Assembly (NCBI GenBank): GCA_002384855.1
Contig: DGBP01000003.1
Span: 1 to 64,000 of the forward strand
Direction of reading: 5' to 3'
DNA length: 64,000 bases
DNA from: Nocardioidaceae bacterium UBA4001
Lineage (GTDB): Bacteria; Actinomycetota; Actinomycetes; Propionibacteriales; Nocardioidaceae
In this document: positions 44,089 to 52,653 of the stretch, one piece after another
How positions within the stretch are numbered: position 1 is the stretch's first letter
How the letters are laid out: each line of letters opens with the position of its first letter
Position numbers and translations under genes: made by a program
The notes under the pieces: model-generated
The model's input: only the letters and a program-made list of their open reading frames with translations
Databases searched by the model: none
What the model was told of the DNA's origin: nothing

Positions 44089-44920
44089 GGGAGACACCGT
44101 CTGGCGGACCGCCCTGCACCTCGACAAGGCGCTGTCCGGGCACGTGCTGCTGGCCTCGGACTTCCGGGTGCCCGCCTACGCGACCCTCGACCTCTCCGGC
44201 CGACGCGTAGTGGGGACCGTGTCGCGCGGGAAGCACCTGCTGACCCGGATCGGCGAGGGTGACGAGCCGGTCACGCTGCACACCCACCTGAAGATGGAGG
44301 GGTCCTGGCACCTCTACCGCGAAGGCACCCGCTGGCGACGTCCCGCCCACGAGGCGCGGGCCGTCCTGCGCACCGAGGAGTGGACCGCCGTCGGGTTCGC
44401 CCTCGGCGTGGTGGAGGTGCTGCCCCGCGCAGGCGAGGAGCAGGTCGTCGGGCACCTCGGGCCGGACCTGCTCGGCCCCGACTGGGACCTCGACGAGGCG
44501 GTGCGACGGGTCACCCGCGACCCCGACCGTTCCGTCGGCGAGGCGGTCCTCGACCAGCGCAACATCGCGGGGGTCGGGAACATGTACAAGTCCGAGCTCT
44601 GCTTCCTGCTCGGTCTCGACCCGTGGGTCCCGGTCGCTGACGTTCCGGACGTCCCGGCACTGCTCCGGCAGGCCAAGAGGGTGCTCGAGGCGAACAAGCT
44701 CCGGACCGCCCAGACCACCACCGGCGACATCCGCCGTGGGAAGCAGCTCTGGGTGTACCGCCGGGACCGGCAGCCGTGCCGCCGCTGCGGGACACCGATC
44801 CGGGTGGCGATGCAGGGGCCGTCCGGGCTCGGAGCCGGGGCGGAGGCGGAGTCACGGCAGGCGAGCCAGGAGCGGGCGACGTACTGGTGCCCGCACTGCC
44901 AGCCCGGACCCGTCCGGTAG
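44081..44920 (+). CDS. nei: Fpg/Nei family DNA glycosylase (endonuclease VIII)
   Basis: Removes oxidised pyrimidines and nicks the abasic site. The 279-residue protein begins M-P-E-G-D, where Pro2 is the Schiff-base nucleophile and Glu3 is also catalytic. It has the helix-two-turn-helix element VLDQRNIAGVGNMYKSE and a C-terminal zinc finger CRRC-x(n)-CPHC. A short insertion rich in Gly/Ala lies between the two cysteine pairs. It starts on a GTG inside the end of lhr, so the pair forms a repair operon, as in other actinobacteria. Confidence 0.94.
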   Translation: MPEGDTVWRTALHLDKALSGHVLLASDFRVPAYATLDLSGRRVVGTVSRGKHLLTRIGEGDEPVTLHTHLKMEGSWHLYREGTRWRRPAHEARAVLRTEEWTAVGFALGVVEVLPRAGEEQVVGHLGPDLLGPDWDLDEAVRRVTRDPDRSVGEAVLDQRNIAGVGNMYKSELCFLLGLDPWVPVADVPDVPALLRQAKRVLEANKLRTAQTTTGDIRRGKQLWVYRRDRQPCRRCGTPIRVAMQGPSGLGAGAEAESRQASQERATYWCPHCQPGPVR

Positions 44921-44976
44921 CGAGCGGGGTCCGGCACATCCGCCCCGTCGGTGGCTCCCGGCTGAACCTTCGACAG

Positions 44977-45330
44977 ATGACGGCGACGTCCGAGAGCCGG
45001 TTGTCGACCTCTGCCTTCGTGGCGCTCGGTCTCGCCGACCTCGCGTACTTCACCGCTGCCGGCAGCCTGATCGCGGGGTTCGCCGCCCTGGCCGACCTGG
45101 CTCCCCGGGCCGCGCGGGAGAAGCGCTCAGCCTCAACTCCCTGTCGCTCTACCTGGGGCTGGCGGTCGGGCCGGTGCTCGGCCAGGCCCTGCCCCGCCGG
45201 CAGGGCTACGACGCGGTGTGGCTCGGGGCGGTCGCGCTGGCGGGCGTGGCCACGGCCCTGGCCCTGCGGGTGCCGGAGACCCGAGCGGCTCCCGTGACCG
45301 AGGACGGGCCGAGCCCGCTGGTGCAACCTG
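44977..45330 (+). pseudogene. Decayed MFS transporter gene
   Basis: An ATG at 44977 begins an MFS-like N-terminus (FVALGLADLAYFTAAGSLIAG, helix 1). This jumps directly to a segment matching a later part of the family (AALADLAPRAAR). A frameshift near 45120 then continues as EALSLNSLSLYLGLAVGPV and a further helix up to about 45312. Most of the expected 12 helices are missing, so it carries an internal deletion of a few hundred bases plus a frameshift. It is a non-functional remnant. Confidence 0.75.
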
Positions 45331-45500
45331 CTGACCGCCCCCGCCCGGATGCGACCCGCGACCTCCGTGCGTCGGCGTCTCCGAGGGCGTCGTCCCTGAA
45401 GGCGTGCACCTGCCGGGGCGTCATGGTCCGACCGTGGCACAAGGGCGGTCGCAACCGGAGAGCTCGGACCCGCCGCCTCCGCAGGTCACGGGGAGGGCCC

Positions 45501-45809
45501 TCAGGCAGCAGAGGCGACCACGTCGCCACCCGCGGCAGGGGCGGCAGCCTCGTCGACGGCGATCGCGAGCGCGGCCTCCTCGAGCGCGACGGCGTCGCTG
45601 ACCTCTGCGAGGATCTCGGAGAGGGGTACGTCGAGGGCGGCGCAGATCGAGGCGAGGAGCTCGGAGGAGGCCTCCTTCTGACCGCGCTCGACCTCGGAGA
45701 TGTAGCCGAGGCTCACCCGGGCGTCGGCGGAGACCTGTCGCAGCGTCCGGCCCTGGCGGATCCGGCGGGTGCGGAGGACCTCACCGAGCAGGCGTCGAAA
45801 GAGGACCAC
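45501..45809 (-). CDS. clgR: XRE-family regulator ClgR-like
   Basis: The 102-residue protein has a Cro/C1-type helix-turn-helix: RQGRTLRQVSADARVSLGYI, then SEVERGQKEASSELLASIC. It closely resembles ClgR (Rv2745c), the activator of Clp protease genes under membrane and proteotoxic stress. GTG 45809 was chosen, with AAAGGAGC upstream; an in-frame TTG at 45845 would precede it. It lies next to cinA and near pgsA, the expected actinobacterial neighbours. Control by SigE-type input is known elsewhere, but I see no clear promoter here. Confidence 0.85.
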   Translation of the reverse strand: MVLFRRLLGEVLRTRRIRQGRTLRQVSADARVSLGYISEVERGQKEASSELLASICAALDVPLSEILAEVSDAVALEEAALAIAVDEAAAPAAGGDVVASAA

Positions 45810-45868
45810 GGCGCTGCTCCTTTCTCCGACGACGTTCTTGGTCAACGCTACCTGCCACCTGAAACTTC

Positions 45869-45895
45869 CCGGACGGCAATCCGGAGACCGTCCGG
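45869..45895 (-). terminator. Hairpin after cinA
   Basis: CCGGACGG (45869-45876) pairs with CCGTCCGG (45888-45895) around 11 bases, between the cinA stop and the clgR start. It probably terminates cinA. Confidence 0.6.
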
Positions 45896-45908
45896 TGTGC
45901 GGACCCTA

Positions 45909-46475
45909 CTAGTCGGTCCGGATGGACTCGATCAGCAGGTCGAGCGCGGCCTTGACCGTCATCTCCCGGATCTCGGCCCGCTCCCCGGAGAAGTGGAAGC
46001 GCCTGCTCCGGATGCCGTGCGGCCCGGCGACGCCGACGAACACCAGGCCGACCGGCTTGTCCTCCTGGGTGGTGGGTCCCGCGACACCCGTGGTGCTCAG
46101 CCCGTAGTCGGCGCCGGTGAGGTTGCGGACGCCGAGGGCCATCTCGTCGGCGCACTCGGCGGACACCACGCCGTGGTTCTCGATCGTGTCCTCGGAGACC
46201 CCGAGGACCTTCATCTTCACGTCGGTGGCGTAGCTGATGACGCCGCCGAGGTAGGTATCGCTGGCTCCGGGCGCGGCGCTCAGCACGTCGCCGAGCCGGC
46301 CGCCGGTCAACGACTCGGCAGTGGCGAGCATGAGCCTGCGGCCGAACAGCTCCGCCTGGAGCGCCGCGGCGATCGACATGGCGTCGCCGCCGGGCTCCTC
46401 GTCGGGCTCGAGGCCCTCGTCGACAACGGTGCGCTCGTCGGCCGGGTCGATCTCGTCGTTGCTCACGAACGGCAT
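45909..46475 (-). CDS. cinA: CinA C-terminal-domain nicotinamide-nucleotide amidase
   Basis: The 188-residue protein is the CinA-C/PncC domain alone, which deamidates nicotinamide mononucleotide and recycles NAD. It has the catalytic stretch ATAESLTGGRLGDVLSAAPG, then GVISYATDVKMKVLGV and LSTTGVAGPTTQEDKPVG. An acidic N-terminal leader of about 32 residues precedes it; a start at ATG 46379 (MSIAAALQAEL) would give the usual 156-residue size and is equally plausible. The N-terminal pyrophosphatase half of full CinA is absent. It precedes clgR. Confidence 0.88.
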   Translation of the reverse strand: MPFVSNDEIDPADERTVVDEGLEPDEEPGGDAMSIAAALQAELFGRRLMLATAESLTGGRLGDVLSAAPGASDTYLGGVISYATDVKMKVLGVSEDTIENHGVVSAECADEMALGVRNLTGADYGLSTTGVAGPTTQEDKPVGLVFVGVAGPHGIRSRRFHFSGERAEIREMTVKAALDLLIESIRTD

Positions 46476-46546
46476 CGTAGCCCGCGACGCCGGTCCGAGC
46501 TCCTGGTCACGGCCACGACGAGCAGTGCCGCGTTAGCGTAGGCCAC

Positions 46547-48370
46547 ATGGCCCTACCCATCGAGGACTACGCCGTGATCGGCGACTTGGCCACCGCTGCG
46601 CTGGTGGGCCTGGACGGTTCGGTGGACTGGTTGTGCCTGCCGCGCTTCGACTCCCCCGCCTGCTTCGCGGCACTTCTCGGGGACCCCGACAACGGACGGT
46701 GGCTGATCGGGCCCGAGGGGCAGCACGAGTCGACCCGGCGCTACCTCGACGACACGGAGGTCCTCGAGACCACCCACGTCACCCCCACCGGCAGCGTCCG
46801 CGTCGTCGACGTGATGCCGGTGGGGGACGGCCGCGCCGACCTCGTCCGCCGGGTGGTCGGGGTCGACGGCACGGTGCGGATGCGGCACGAGTGGGTCGTG
46901 CGTCCCGCCTACGGCCGGGTCCGGCCCTGGGTGCGGCGCGAGCTCGCCCAGGGCACCGAGGTCATCGTCGCGATCGCCGGCCCGGACAAGCTGGTCCTGC
47001 GAGGTGACCGTCTGCCGACGTCCGAGGACGGGCACCACCGCGACTCCTTCGAGGTGAGGGCCGGCGACGAGCTGACCTTCTCCATGACATGGGTCCCGTC
47101 CCACCGCCAGGTGCCGCCCTTCCTCGGGTTCGACGAGCGCATCGAGGCCACCGTCACCCGGGCGCGGCGCTGGGCGTCGTACTGCACGTATCAAGGTCCC
47201 TACCGGGAGCAGGTGCTCCGCAGCCTGATCACCTTGCGGCTCATGACCCACGGCGCCACCGGCGGCATCGTGGCCGCACCGACGACATCCCTGCCCGAGC
47301 ACTTCGGCGGCGTGCGCAACTGGGACTACCGTTTCTGCTGGCTGCGGGACGCCTCCCTGACGCTGGAGGCGCTCCTGGCGTGCGGCTACAGCGCGGAGGC
47401 ACGGCTGTGGCGGGACTGGTTGCTGCGCGCGGTGGCCGGCGACCCGGACGACCTGCAGATCATGTACACCGTCGACGGAGGCCGCGACCTGCCGGAACGA
47501 GAGCTCCCGCACCTGCTCGGCTACGAGGGCTCCCTCCCGGTGCGGATCGGCAACGGCGCGGTCGCCCAGAAGCAGACCGACGTGCTCGGGGAGGTGATGA
47601 TCGCCCTGGAGATGGCCCGCGAGATGTGCGTGCCGGAGACCGAGGACTCTTGGTCGCTGCAGCGCACGCTGGTCGACGGCCTCGCCACCCACTGGGACGA
47701 GCCCGACAACGGCTTGTGGGAGGTCCGGGGCCCGCTACGCCACTTCACGCACTCGCGTGTGATGGTCTGGGTCGCCTTCGACCGTGCGGTCCGAGCCGTC
47801 GAGGAGCACGGGTTCGACGGCCCGGTCGGCCGCTGGCGCACGCTGCGCGACTCGATCCGCGAGGAGGTGCTCACTCGGGGGTACGACGCGGCGCGCAACA
47901 CCTTCGTCCAGCACTACGACACCACGGAGGTCGACGCCTCACTGCTCGTGCTGCCGCTGGTCGGGTTCGTCGACGGGGACGACCCGAGGATGCTCGGCAC
48001 GATCGAGGCGATCGAGAAGGACCTCATGGAGGACGGCCTGCTCCTGCGCTACCGGACCGACAGCGGCGTGGACGGCGTGCCCGGCGAGGAGCACCCGTTC
48101 CTGGCGTGCTCGTTCTGGCTGGTCTCGGCGTACGCCAGTGCCGGCAGGGTCGAGGAGGCGCACGCGCTCATGCGCCGGCTGCTCGACCTGCTCAACGACG
48201 TCGGCCTCGTCGCGGAGGAGTACGACCCGGTCGCGGGACGGATGGCGGGCAACTTTCCGCAGGCGTTCTCGCACCTCGCGCTCGTCGGGGCGGCCGTGAC
48301 CCTCGCCGAGATGGACCCCTCGTCACCGCCTCCGGAGGGGTCCCCCACCCGCACGACGGCCGAGTCGTAG
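46547..48370 (+). CDS. Glycoside hydrolase family 15 (trehalase/glucoamylase-like)
   Basis: The 607-residue cytoplasmic protein starts with IEDYAVIGDLATAALVG and GSVDWLCLPRFDSPACF, typical of GH15 trehalases and glucan hydrolases. The (alpha/alpha)6 barrel follows, with WDYRFCWLRDASLTLEALL near 263, the LPEHFGGVRN loop, and the later acidic region with EEHPFLACSFWLV. Mycobacterial GH15 homologues hydrolyse trehalose; the substrate here is inferred. ATG 46547 was chosen because family similarity begins at residue 4. It is divergent from cinA and convergent with pgsA. Confidence 0.9.
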   Translation: MALPIEDYAVIGDLATAALVGLDGSVDWLCLPRFDSPACFAALLGDPDNGRWLIGPEGQHESTRRYLDDTEVLETTHVTPTGSVRVVDVMPVGDGRADLVRRVVGVDGTVRMRHEWVVRPAYGRVRPWVRRELAQGTEVIVAIAGPDKLVLRGDRLPTSEDGHHRDSFEVRAGDELTFSMTWVPSHRQVPPFLGFDERIEATVTRARRWASYCTYQGPYREQVLRSLITLRLMTHGATGGIVAAPTTSLPEHFGGVRNWDYRFCWLRDASLTLEALLACGYSAEARLWRDWLLRAVAGDPDDLQIMYTVDGGRDLPERELPHLLGYEGSLPVRIGNGAVAQKQTDVLGEVMIALEMAREMCVPETEDSWSLQRTLVDGLATHWDEPDNGLWEVRGPLRHFTHSRVMVWVAFDRAVRAVEEHGFDGPVGRWRTLRDSIREEVLTRGYDAARNTFVQHYDTTEVDASLLVLPLVGFVDGDDPRMLGTIEAIEKDLMEDGLLLRYRTDSGVDGVPGEEHPFLACSFWLVSAYASAGRVEEAHALMRRLLDLLNDVGLVAEEYDPVAGRMAGNFPQAFSHLALVGAAVTLAEMDPSSPPPEGSPTRTTAES

Positions 48371-48413
48371 CGGAAAGCACCTGTTGTCACGCTCGAGGCG
48401 ACCGTTTCGCTAC
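48367..48413. terminator. Hairpin between GH15 and pgsA
   Basis: GTAGCG (48367-48372) pairs with CGCTAC (48408-48413), extended by AAA/TTT with one bulge. The GCGGAAAGCACC run recalls the lexA hairpin sequence. It lies at the convergent gene ends. Confidence 0.5.
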
Positions 48414-48444
48414 AACTCGTGCGAGCGACGCCGCTCAGACCCGG

Positions 48445-49065
48445 TCAGACCGAGGCGCGCGACCGGTGGTGGCGGCGCTGCTTGAAGGCGTCGCGGAAGA
48501 ACTCGTAGCCGGACCACATGGTCATCACCACGGCCGCCGCGAGCACGACGATCGCGACCCACCACACCACGAGCGCGGGGGTCTCCGGCCAGCCCTCGAC
48601 CTCGCGCAGCGGCAGCACGAGCATGCCGAGAGCCACGGCCTGCAGCACGGTCTTGAGCTTCCCCGAGGCGTTCGCGGCGAGCACGACGTGCTTGGCGATC
48701 GACAGGCGCATCAAGGTGACGCTCCACTCGCGCAGAAGCACCAGGATCGTGACCCACCACCAGATCTCGCCGATGACCGAGAGCCCGATGAAGGCCATGC
48801 CGGTGAGCGCCTTGTCGGCGATCGGGTCGGCGATCTTGCCGAAGTTCGTGACCAGGTTGTGCTTGCGGGCGAGGTCGCCGTCGATCTTGTCGGTGACCAT
48901 CGCGACGACGAAGATCGCCCAGGCGACCGTCCGCCACAGCACCGACTCCCCGCCGTCCACGAGCAGCGCCCACGCGAAGAACGGCACCATGACGATGCGC
49001 AGCGTGGTGAGCGCGTTGGGGATGTTCCAGTTGCTCGTCTTCGCCTCGGTCACAGCCGGGTTCAC
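48445..49065 (-). CDS. pgsA: CDP-diacylglycerol-glycerol-3-phosphate phosphatidyltransferase
   Basis: The 206-residue membrane enzyme makes phosphatidylglycerophosphate, the precursor of phosphatidylglycerol and cardiolipin. It has the CDP-alcohol phosphotransferase motif DxxDGxxAR-x8-GxxxDxxxD, seen as DKIDGDLARKH followed by GKIADPIADK, and four to five hydrophobic helices. GTG 49065 overlaps the rimO stop by four bases; GTG 49053 is an alternative. It ends a minus-strand operon ftsK, RodZ-like, rimO, pgsA. Confidence 0.93.
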   Translation of the reverse strand: MNPAVTEAKTSNWNIPNALTTLRIVMVPFFAWALLVDGGESVLWRTVAWAIFVVAMVTDKIDGDLARKHNLVTNFGKIADPIADKALTGMAFIGLSVIGEIWWWVTILVLLREWSVTLMRLSIAKHVVLAANASGKLKTVLQAVALGMLVLPLREVEGWPETPALVVWWVAIVVLAAAVVMTMWSGYEFFRDAFKQRRHHRSRASV

Positions 49066-50555
49066 CTCTCGTCGGTCGCGGCACCGGCCACGAGGTCGAC
49101 ACCGTCGGAGCCGGTCACCACGGCGGTCACCAGGTCCCCGACCCGGGCATCCGCCGGCAGGTCTGTCACGGTCGTCGACCCGTCGACCTCCGGGCCCTGG
49201 TGGGCGGCCCGGCCCTCGGCGGTGCCGTCGGTGCCCAGCTGCTCGAGGAGTACGTCGACCCGATCACCGATCCGCTCCTCGGCCCGCTGGGCGGTGAGCT
49301 CCTCGACGAGATTCACGACGTGCTCGGTACGGGCCCGGATCTCGTCCTCGTCGAGCTTCCCGTCGTACCCCGCCGCCTCGGTGCCGTCCTCGTCGCTGTA
49401 GGGGAAGACGCCCACCGCGTCGAGCCGGGCGGCCTCGAGGAAGTCGGTGAGGATCTGGAGGTCCGCCTCGGTCTCCCCGGGGAAGCCGACGATGAAGTTC
49501 GAGCGCACGCCGGCCAGGGGCGCCTGGGAGCGGACCTGCTCGAGGAGGGCGAGGAAGCTCTCGGGGTCGCCGAAGCGGCGCATCCGGCGCAGCACGGCGT
49601 TCGACGCGTGCTGGAAGGACAGGTCGAAGTACGCCGCAACCCCGGGCGTGCCGGTGATCGCGCGGACCAGACCGGGGCGCGTCTCGGCCGGCTGGAGGTA
49701 GGAGACCCGGACGCGTTCCACGCCGTCGACGGCCGCGAGCTCCGGCAGCAGGGTCTCGAGCAGCCCGAGGTCGCCGAGGTCCTTGCCGTAGGACGTGGAG
49801 TTCTCGCTGACCAGGAACAGCTCCTTGACGCCCTGCTCGGCCAGCCAGCGGGCCTCGCCGACCACGTCGGAGGGGCGCCGGGAGACGAACGAGCCGCGGA
49901 AGCTCGGGATGGCGCAGAACGTGCAACGGCGGTCGCAGCCGCTGGCGAGCTTCAACGGGGCCATCGGACCCCCGTCGAGCCGCCGGCGCACCGCACGGGG
50001 GCCGGTCGCCGGCGGGGCCTCCGACGGGAGGTCGGGCTCGGCGATGGTGTGGCCCGGCACCACGATGGTCTCGGCTGTGGCGCCACGGTCGGCCGGGGAG
50101 ATCGGCAGCAGCATCCGCCGGTCCTTCGGCGTGTGCGGGTGCAGCTGCTCCCCCGCCAGGATCGAGCGCAGCCGGCCGGCGATGTCGGGGTAGTCGTCGA
50201 AGCCGAGGACGGCGTCGGCCTCCGGCAGCGACTCCGCGAGGTCCTTGCCGTAGCGCTCGGCCAGGCAGCCCACGGCGACGACCGCCTTCGTCGTACCCCC
50301 GCCCTTGAGGTCCGAGGCCTCCAGCAGCGTGTCGACGGAGTCCTTCTTCGCCGCCTCCACGAAGCCGCAGGTGTTCACCAGCACGGTCTCGGCGTCGGCG
50401 GGGTCCTCCACCAGGCGGAAGCCGCCGGCCTCGAGGCGGCCTGCGAGCTCCTCGGAGTCGACCTCGTTGCGCGCGCACCCGAGGGTGAGCATCGCGACGG
50501 TGGTGGCCGCCCCGGGGTCGGCAGCGGGGGCGGCGGTGTCAGGAGAAGTAGTCAT
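49062..50555 (-). CDS. rimO: Ribosomal protein S12 methylthiotransferase
   Basis: RimO methylthiolates the conserved aspartate of ribosomal protein uS12 with radical SAM chemistry. The 497-residue protein has N-terminal cluster cysteines in TLGCARNEVDS, NTCGFVE and VGCLAERY, the radical SAM motif CDRRCTFC, RimO-type substrate motifs and a C-terminal TRAM domain. The pattern distinguishes it from MiaB. ATG 50555 was chosen; the start is within a 14-residue non-conserved upstream leader. It couples with pgsA by a four-base overlap. Confidence 0.94.
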   Translation of the reverse strand: MTTSPDTAAPAADPGAATTVAMLTLGCARNEVDSEELAGRLEAGGFRLVEDPADAETVLVNTCGFVEAAKKDSVDTLLEASDLKGGGTTKAVVAVGCLAERYGKDLAESLPEADAVLGFDDYPDIAGRLRSILAGEQLHPHTPKDRRMLLPISPADRGATAETIVVPGHTIAEPDLPSEAPPATGPRAVRRRLDGGPMAPLKLASGCDRRCTFCAIPSFRGSFVSRRPSDVVGEARWLAEQGVKELFLVSENSTSYGKDLGDLGLLETLLPELAAVDGVERVRVSYLQPAETRPGLVRAITGTPGVAAYFDLSFQHASNAVLRRMRRFGDPESFLALLEQVRSQAPLAGVRSNFIVGFPGETEADLQILTDFLEAARLDAVGVFPYSDEDGTEAAGYDGKLDEDEIRARTEHVVNLVEELTAQRAEERIGDRVDVLLEQLGTDGTAEGRAAHQGPEVDGSTTVTDLPADARVGDLVTAVVTGSDGVDLVAGAATDER

Positions 50556-50655
50556 ATGCGTTGTCGAGTATGACGGGCGAGCACCCTTCCGGGCCAACCG
50601 CGCCGTCCAGACCGGCCGACGTCACACCCGGCATGGCTGCCCTGGGACGCTCGGC

Positions 50656-52653
50656 CTAGCGGCGGAAGGTACGACGCACGGGCTGGCCGGCCTCACCGAG
50701 CAGACCGCGGTCGCGCCCTGCCACCCGCACCTCGACCGCACCCCCGTCGGCGGCCCGGACGCGCACCGGCGGCAGCACCTCGAGCGTCTTGCGCTCTCCG
50801 AGCACCAGCTCGCCGCTGAACACCACCCGCCCGTCGCCGTCACGGACGACCACCGTCGAGTCGGACTGTGAGGCGCTCAGCCGCACCTTGACCGGGTCGG
50901 CAGCACGGGGAGCCGCCGCAGCGGCCTTCGCGTCGCCCGCACGCTCCCCCGAGGCGCCCGTGTCGACCGAGCTGTTCAGCACGGGGGCGGGCACCTCGAC
51001 CATGTCGGCCGGGTCGGTGGCGAACAGCCGGGCCACGCCCCAGACCAGGATCAGCGTGAGGACCACGCCGGCGAGGAGGCCCCAGTTCGGGCCGCCGACG
51101 GTGGAGCGCATGCTGCCCGTCATGCCGGTGGCCAGCTCGGCCTCGAAGACGCGGCGGGCGTTGATCGGGGCCGTGGCGTAGCGCTCCTCGAACTGCACGA
51201 GAAGCGGCTCGGGGTCCTTGCCGAGGATGCGGGCCAGCGTGCGCAGGTGGCCGCGGGCGTAGAAGTCCCCGCCGCACGGCGCGAAGTCGTCGACCTCGAT
51301 CGACTCGATCACGTGGGGCCTGATCCGGGTGCGCTCGGCGAGGTCGTCCACCGACAGGCCCAGCCGGGTGCGTGCTGCGACGAGCTCGGGGCCGACGACC
51401 GGGTCGTAGGCGGGCTCGGTGGCGAAGTCGTCGATGACCAGTGGCTCTACCGGGTCGCCCAGCGTCGAGATCGGACGCACCCGGCTGTCGAGCCCGACCG
51501 GCTCGATCACCAGGTCCACGCTGCCGGGACGGCGCAGCTCGCGTCCCTCACGGGCAGCCGGAGCAGGCTCGGTCTCGGCGTGCGCCGGGTCGAGGGCGGA
51601 GCTGCCTGCGGTGGGCAGGTCGATGGTGGCCTCGGCGCGTAGGCCGGGCCGGGTGTCGCGCAGCGCGACGGGGGGCGCGAGGGGCGCCCGCGGAGCCGGG
51701 GACTCCTCGCTCGGGGGGTCGGTCTCCGCGGTGGTGGGCTCGGACGTGCCAGGGGCGGGACGGACCGAGTCGACGTCGTGCTCGCGGCCCTTGGCGACCC
51801 GCGACACGATCGTGCCGATGCCCCCGAGGATGCTTCTCCGGGCGGGGCGGACCACCTCCTCTGCGGCCTCGTCGACGGTCTGGGGGCCGGAGTCGTCCAC
51901 GTGGACGGTTGTGGCCCCTTTTCCGGCCGGTTCGGGGGCCACAACGGTCCGTGCGGACGGTTCGGGCCCCTGGGGCTCGTCCGACTCGCGGCGCGACGGC
52001 TCAGGGGCCGCCTCTCGCGCCTCGGGGTCGACCACCTCGAGCGTGACCGGGTCGAGCTCCACGACGTCCACCCGACCGAGGGTCAGCGCGCCGAGCTGCT
52101 CGGCGACGCCGCCCTCGCCGCCCGAGACACGCGTGGTGGTGCCGAGGGGGACGGCGAGCGGGGCGCCGTACATCGTCTGGTTCAGGCCGACGTGCCGGCG
52201 GCCCTTCGCGTCGAGCCCCTCGAGGGCCCGCGCGAGGCTGCGCGGAGCGAACACCAGGCGGCCGTCACGGAGCAGCCCCCGCCGCGGGTGCACCACGACC
52301 TGGCCGATCGCCTCCCACGGGAGACCGCGCCACTCGTGACCGAGCCGGATCCGGACCCCTAGGTCGTCGGCCACCAGCAGCGGCGTGCGCGAGTCGACGA
52401 AGGAGGCGAGGTAGTAGCCGGCGATCACGGCGAGCACCCCGAAGATCGCCCAGTCGAGCGGCGCCATGGTCTGGGAGGCGCGCCAGAGGTACGCGATGGC
52501 CACCGCCGAGGCGGCGGCCCCGACCAGCGCGGCCACCCCGGCGTGGCGGCGGACCACGACGGGGGTCCCGGCGACCACGGCCTCCTCGGTCGTGCCGGGG
52601 ACCCGGTCCTCGGTGTCGTCGTGGTGCTCGCGGTCGAACGGCATCGCGCTCAC
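50656..52653 (-). CDS. Membrane protein with PH-like N-terminus and RodZ-type HTH/C-terminal domain
   Basis: The 665-residue protein has an unusual order. Two transmembrane helices lie at about 38-57 and 65-86, followed by a beta-rich bacterial PH-like region (about 90-205). A Glu/Pro/Thr-rich disordered linker spans 206-415. A RodZ-type helix-turn-helix (422-490, ARTRLGLSVDDLAERTRIRP), a transmembrane helix (523-544) and a C-terminal DUF4115-like sensor (about 585-665) follow. RodZ links the MreB cytoskeleton to the cell wall in rods. The GTG overlaps the ftsK stop by four bases. A palindromic repeat lies in the linker. Confidence 0.8.
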   Translation of the reverse strand: MSAMPFDREHHDDTEDRVPGTTEEAVVAGTPVVVRRHAGVAALVGAAASAVAIAYLWRASQTMAPLDWAIFGVLAVIAGYYLASFVDSRTPLLVADDLGVRIRLGHEWRGLPWEAIGQVVVHPRRGLLRDGRLVFAPRSLARALEGLDAKGRRHVGLNQTMYGAPLAVPLGTTTRVSGGEGGVAEQLGALTLGRVDVVELDPVTLEVVDPEAREAAPEPSRRESDEPQGPEPSARTVVAPEPAGKGATTVHVDDSGPQTVDEAAEEVVRPARRSILGGIGTIVSRVAKGREHDVDSVRPAPGTSEPTTAETDPPSEESPAPRAPLAPPVALRDTRPGLRAEATIDLPTAGSSALDPAHAETEPAPAAREGRELRRPGSVDLVIEPVGLDSRVRPISTLGDPVEPLVIDDFATEPAYDPVVGPELVAARTRLGLSVDDLAERTRIRPHVIESIEVDDFAPCGGDFYARGHLRTLARILGKDPEPLLVQFEERYATAPINARRVFEAELATGMTGSMRSTVGGPNWGLLAGVVLTLILVWGVARLFATDPADMVEVPAPVLNSSVDTGASGERAGDAKAAAAAPRAADPVKVRLSASQSDSTVVVRDGDGRVVFSGELVLGERKTLEVLPPVRVRAADGGAVEVRVAGRDRGLLGEAGQPVRRTFRR
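51934..51970. repeat. Palindrome relative embedded in the RodZ-like gene linker
   Basis: The element centres on GTCCGTGCGGAC (51948-51959) and is flanked by GGGGGCC and GGTTCGGGCCCC. It is a diverged version of the intergenic palindrome at 15567-15606. A second half-unit, GTCCACGTGGAC followed by GGTTGTGGCCCC, begins about 40 bases upstream near 51895. Both keep the reading frame and encode part of residues 229-253. Confidence 0.6.

Noticed and set aside
44960..44995. TGAACC before the MFS remnant as a fifth SigL promoter
   Set aside because: No CGT lies at 16-17 bases; the nearest is at the wrong spacing.
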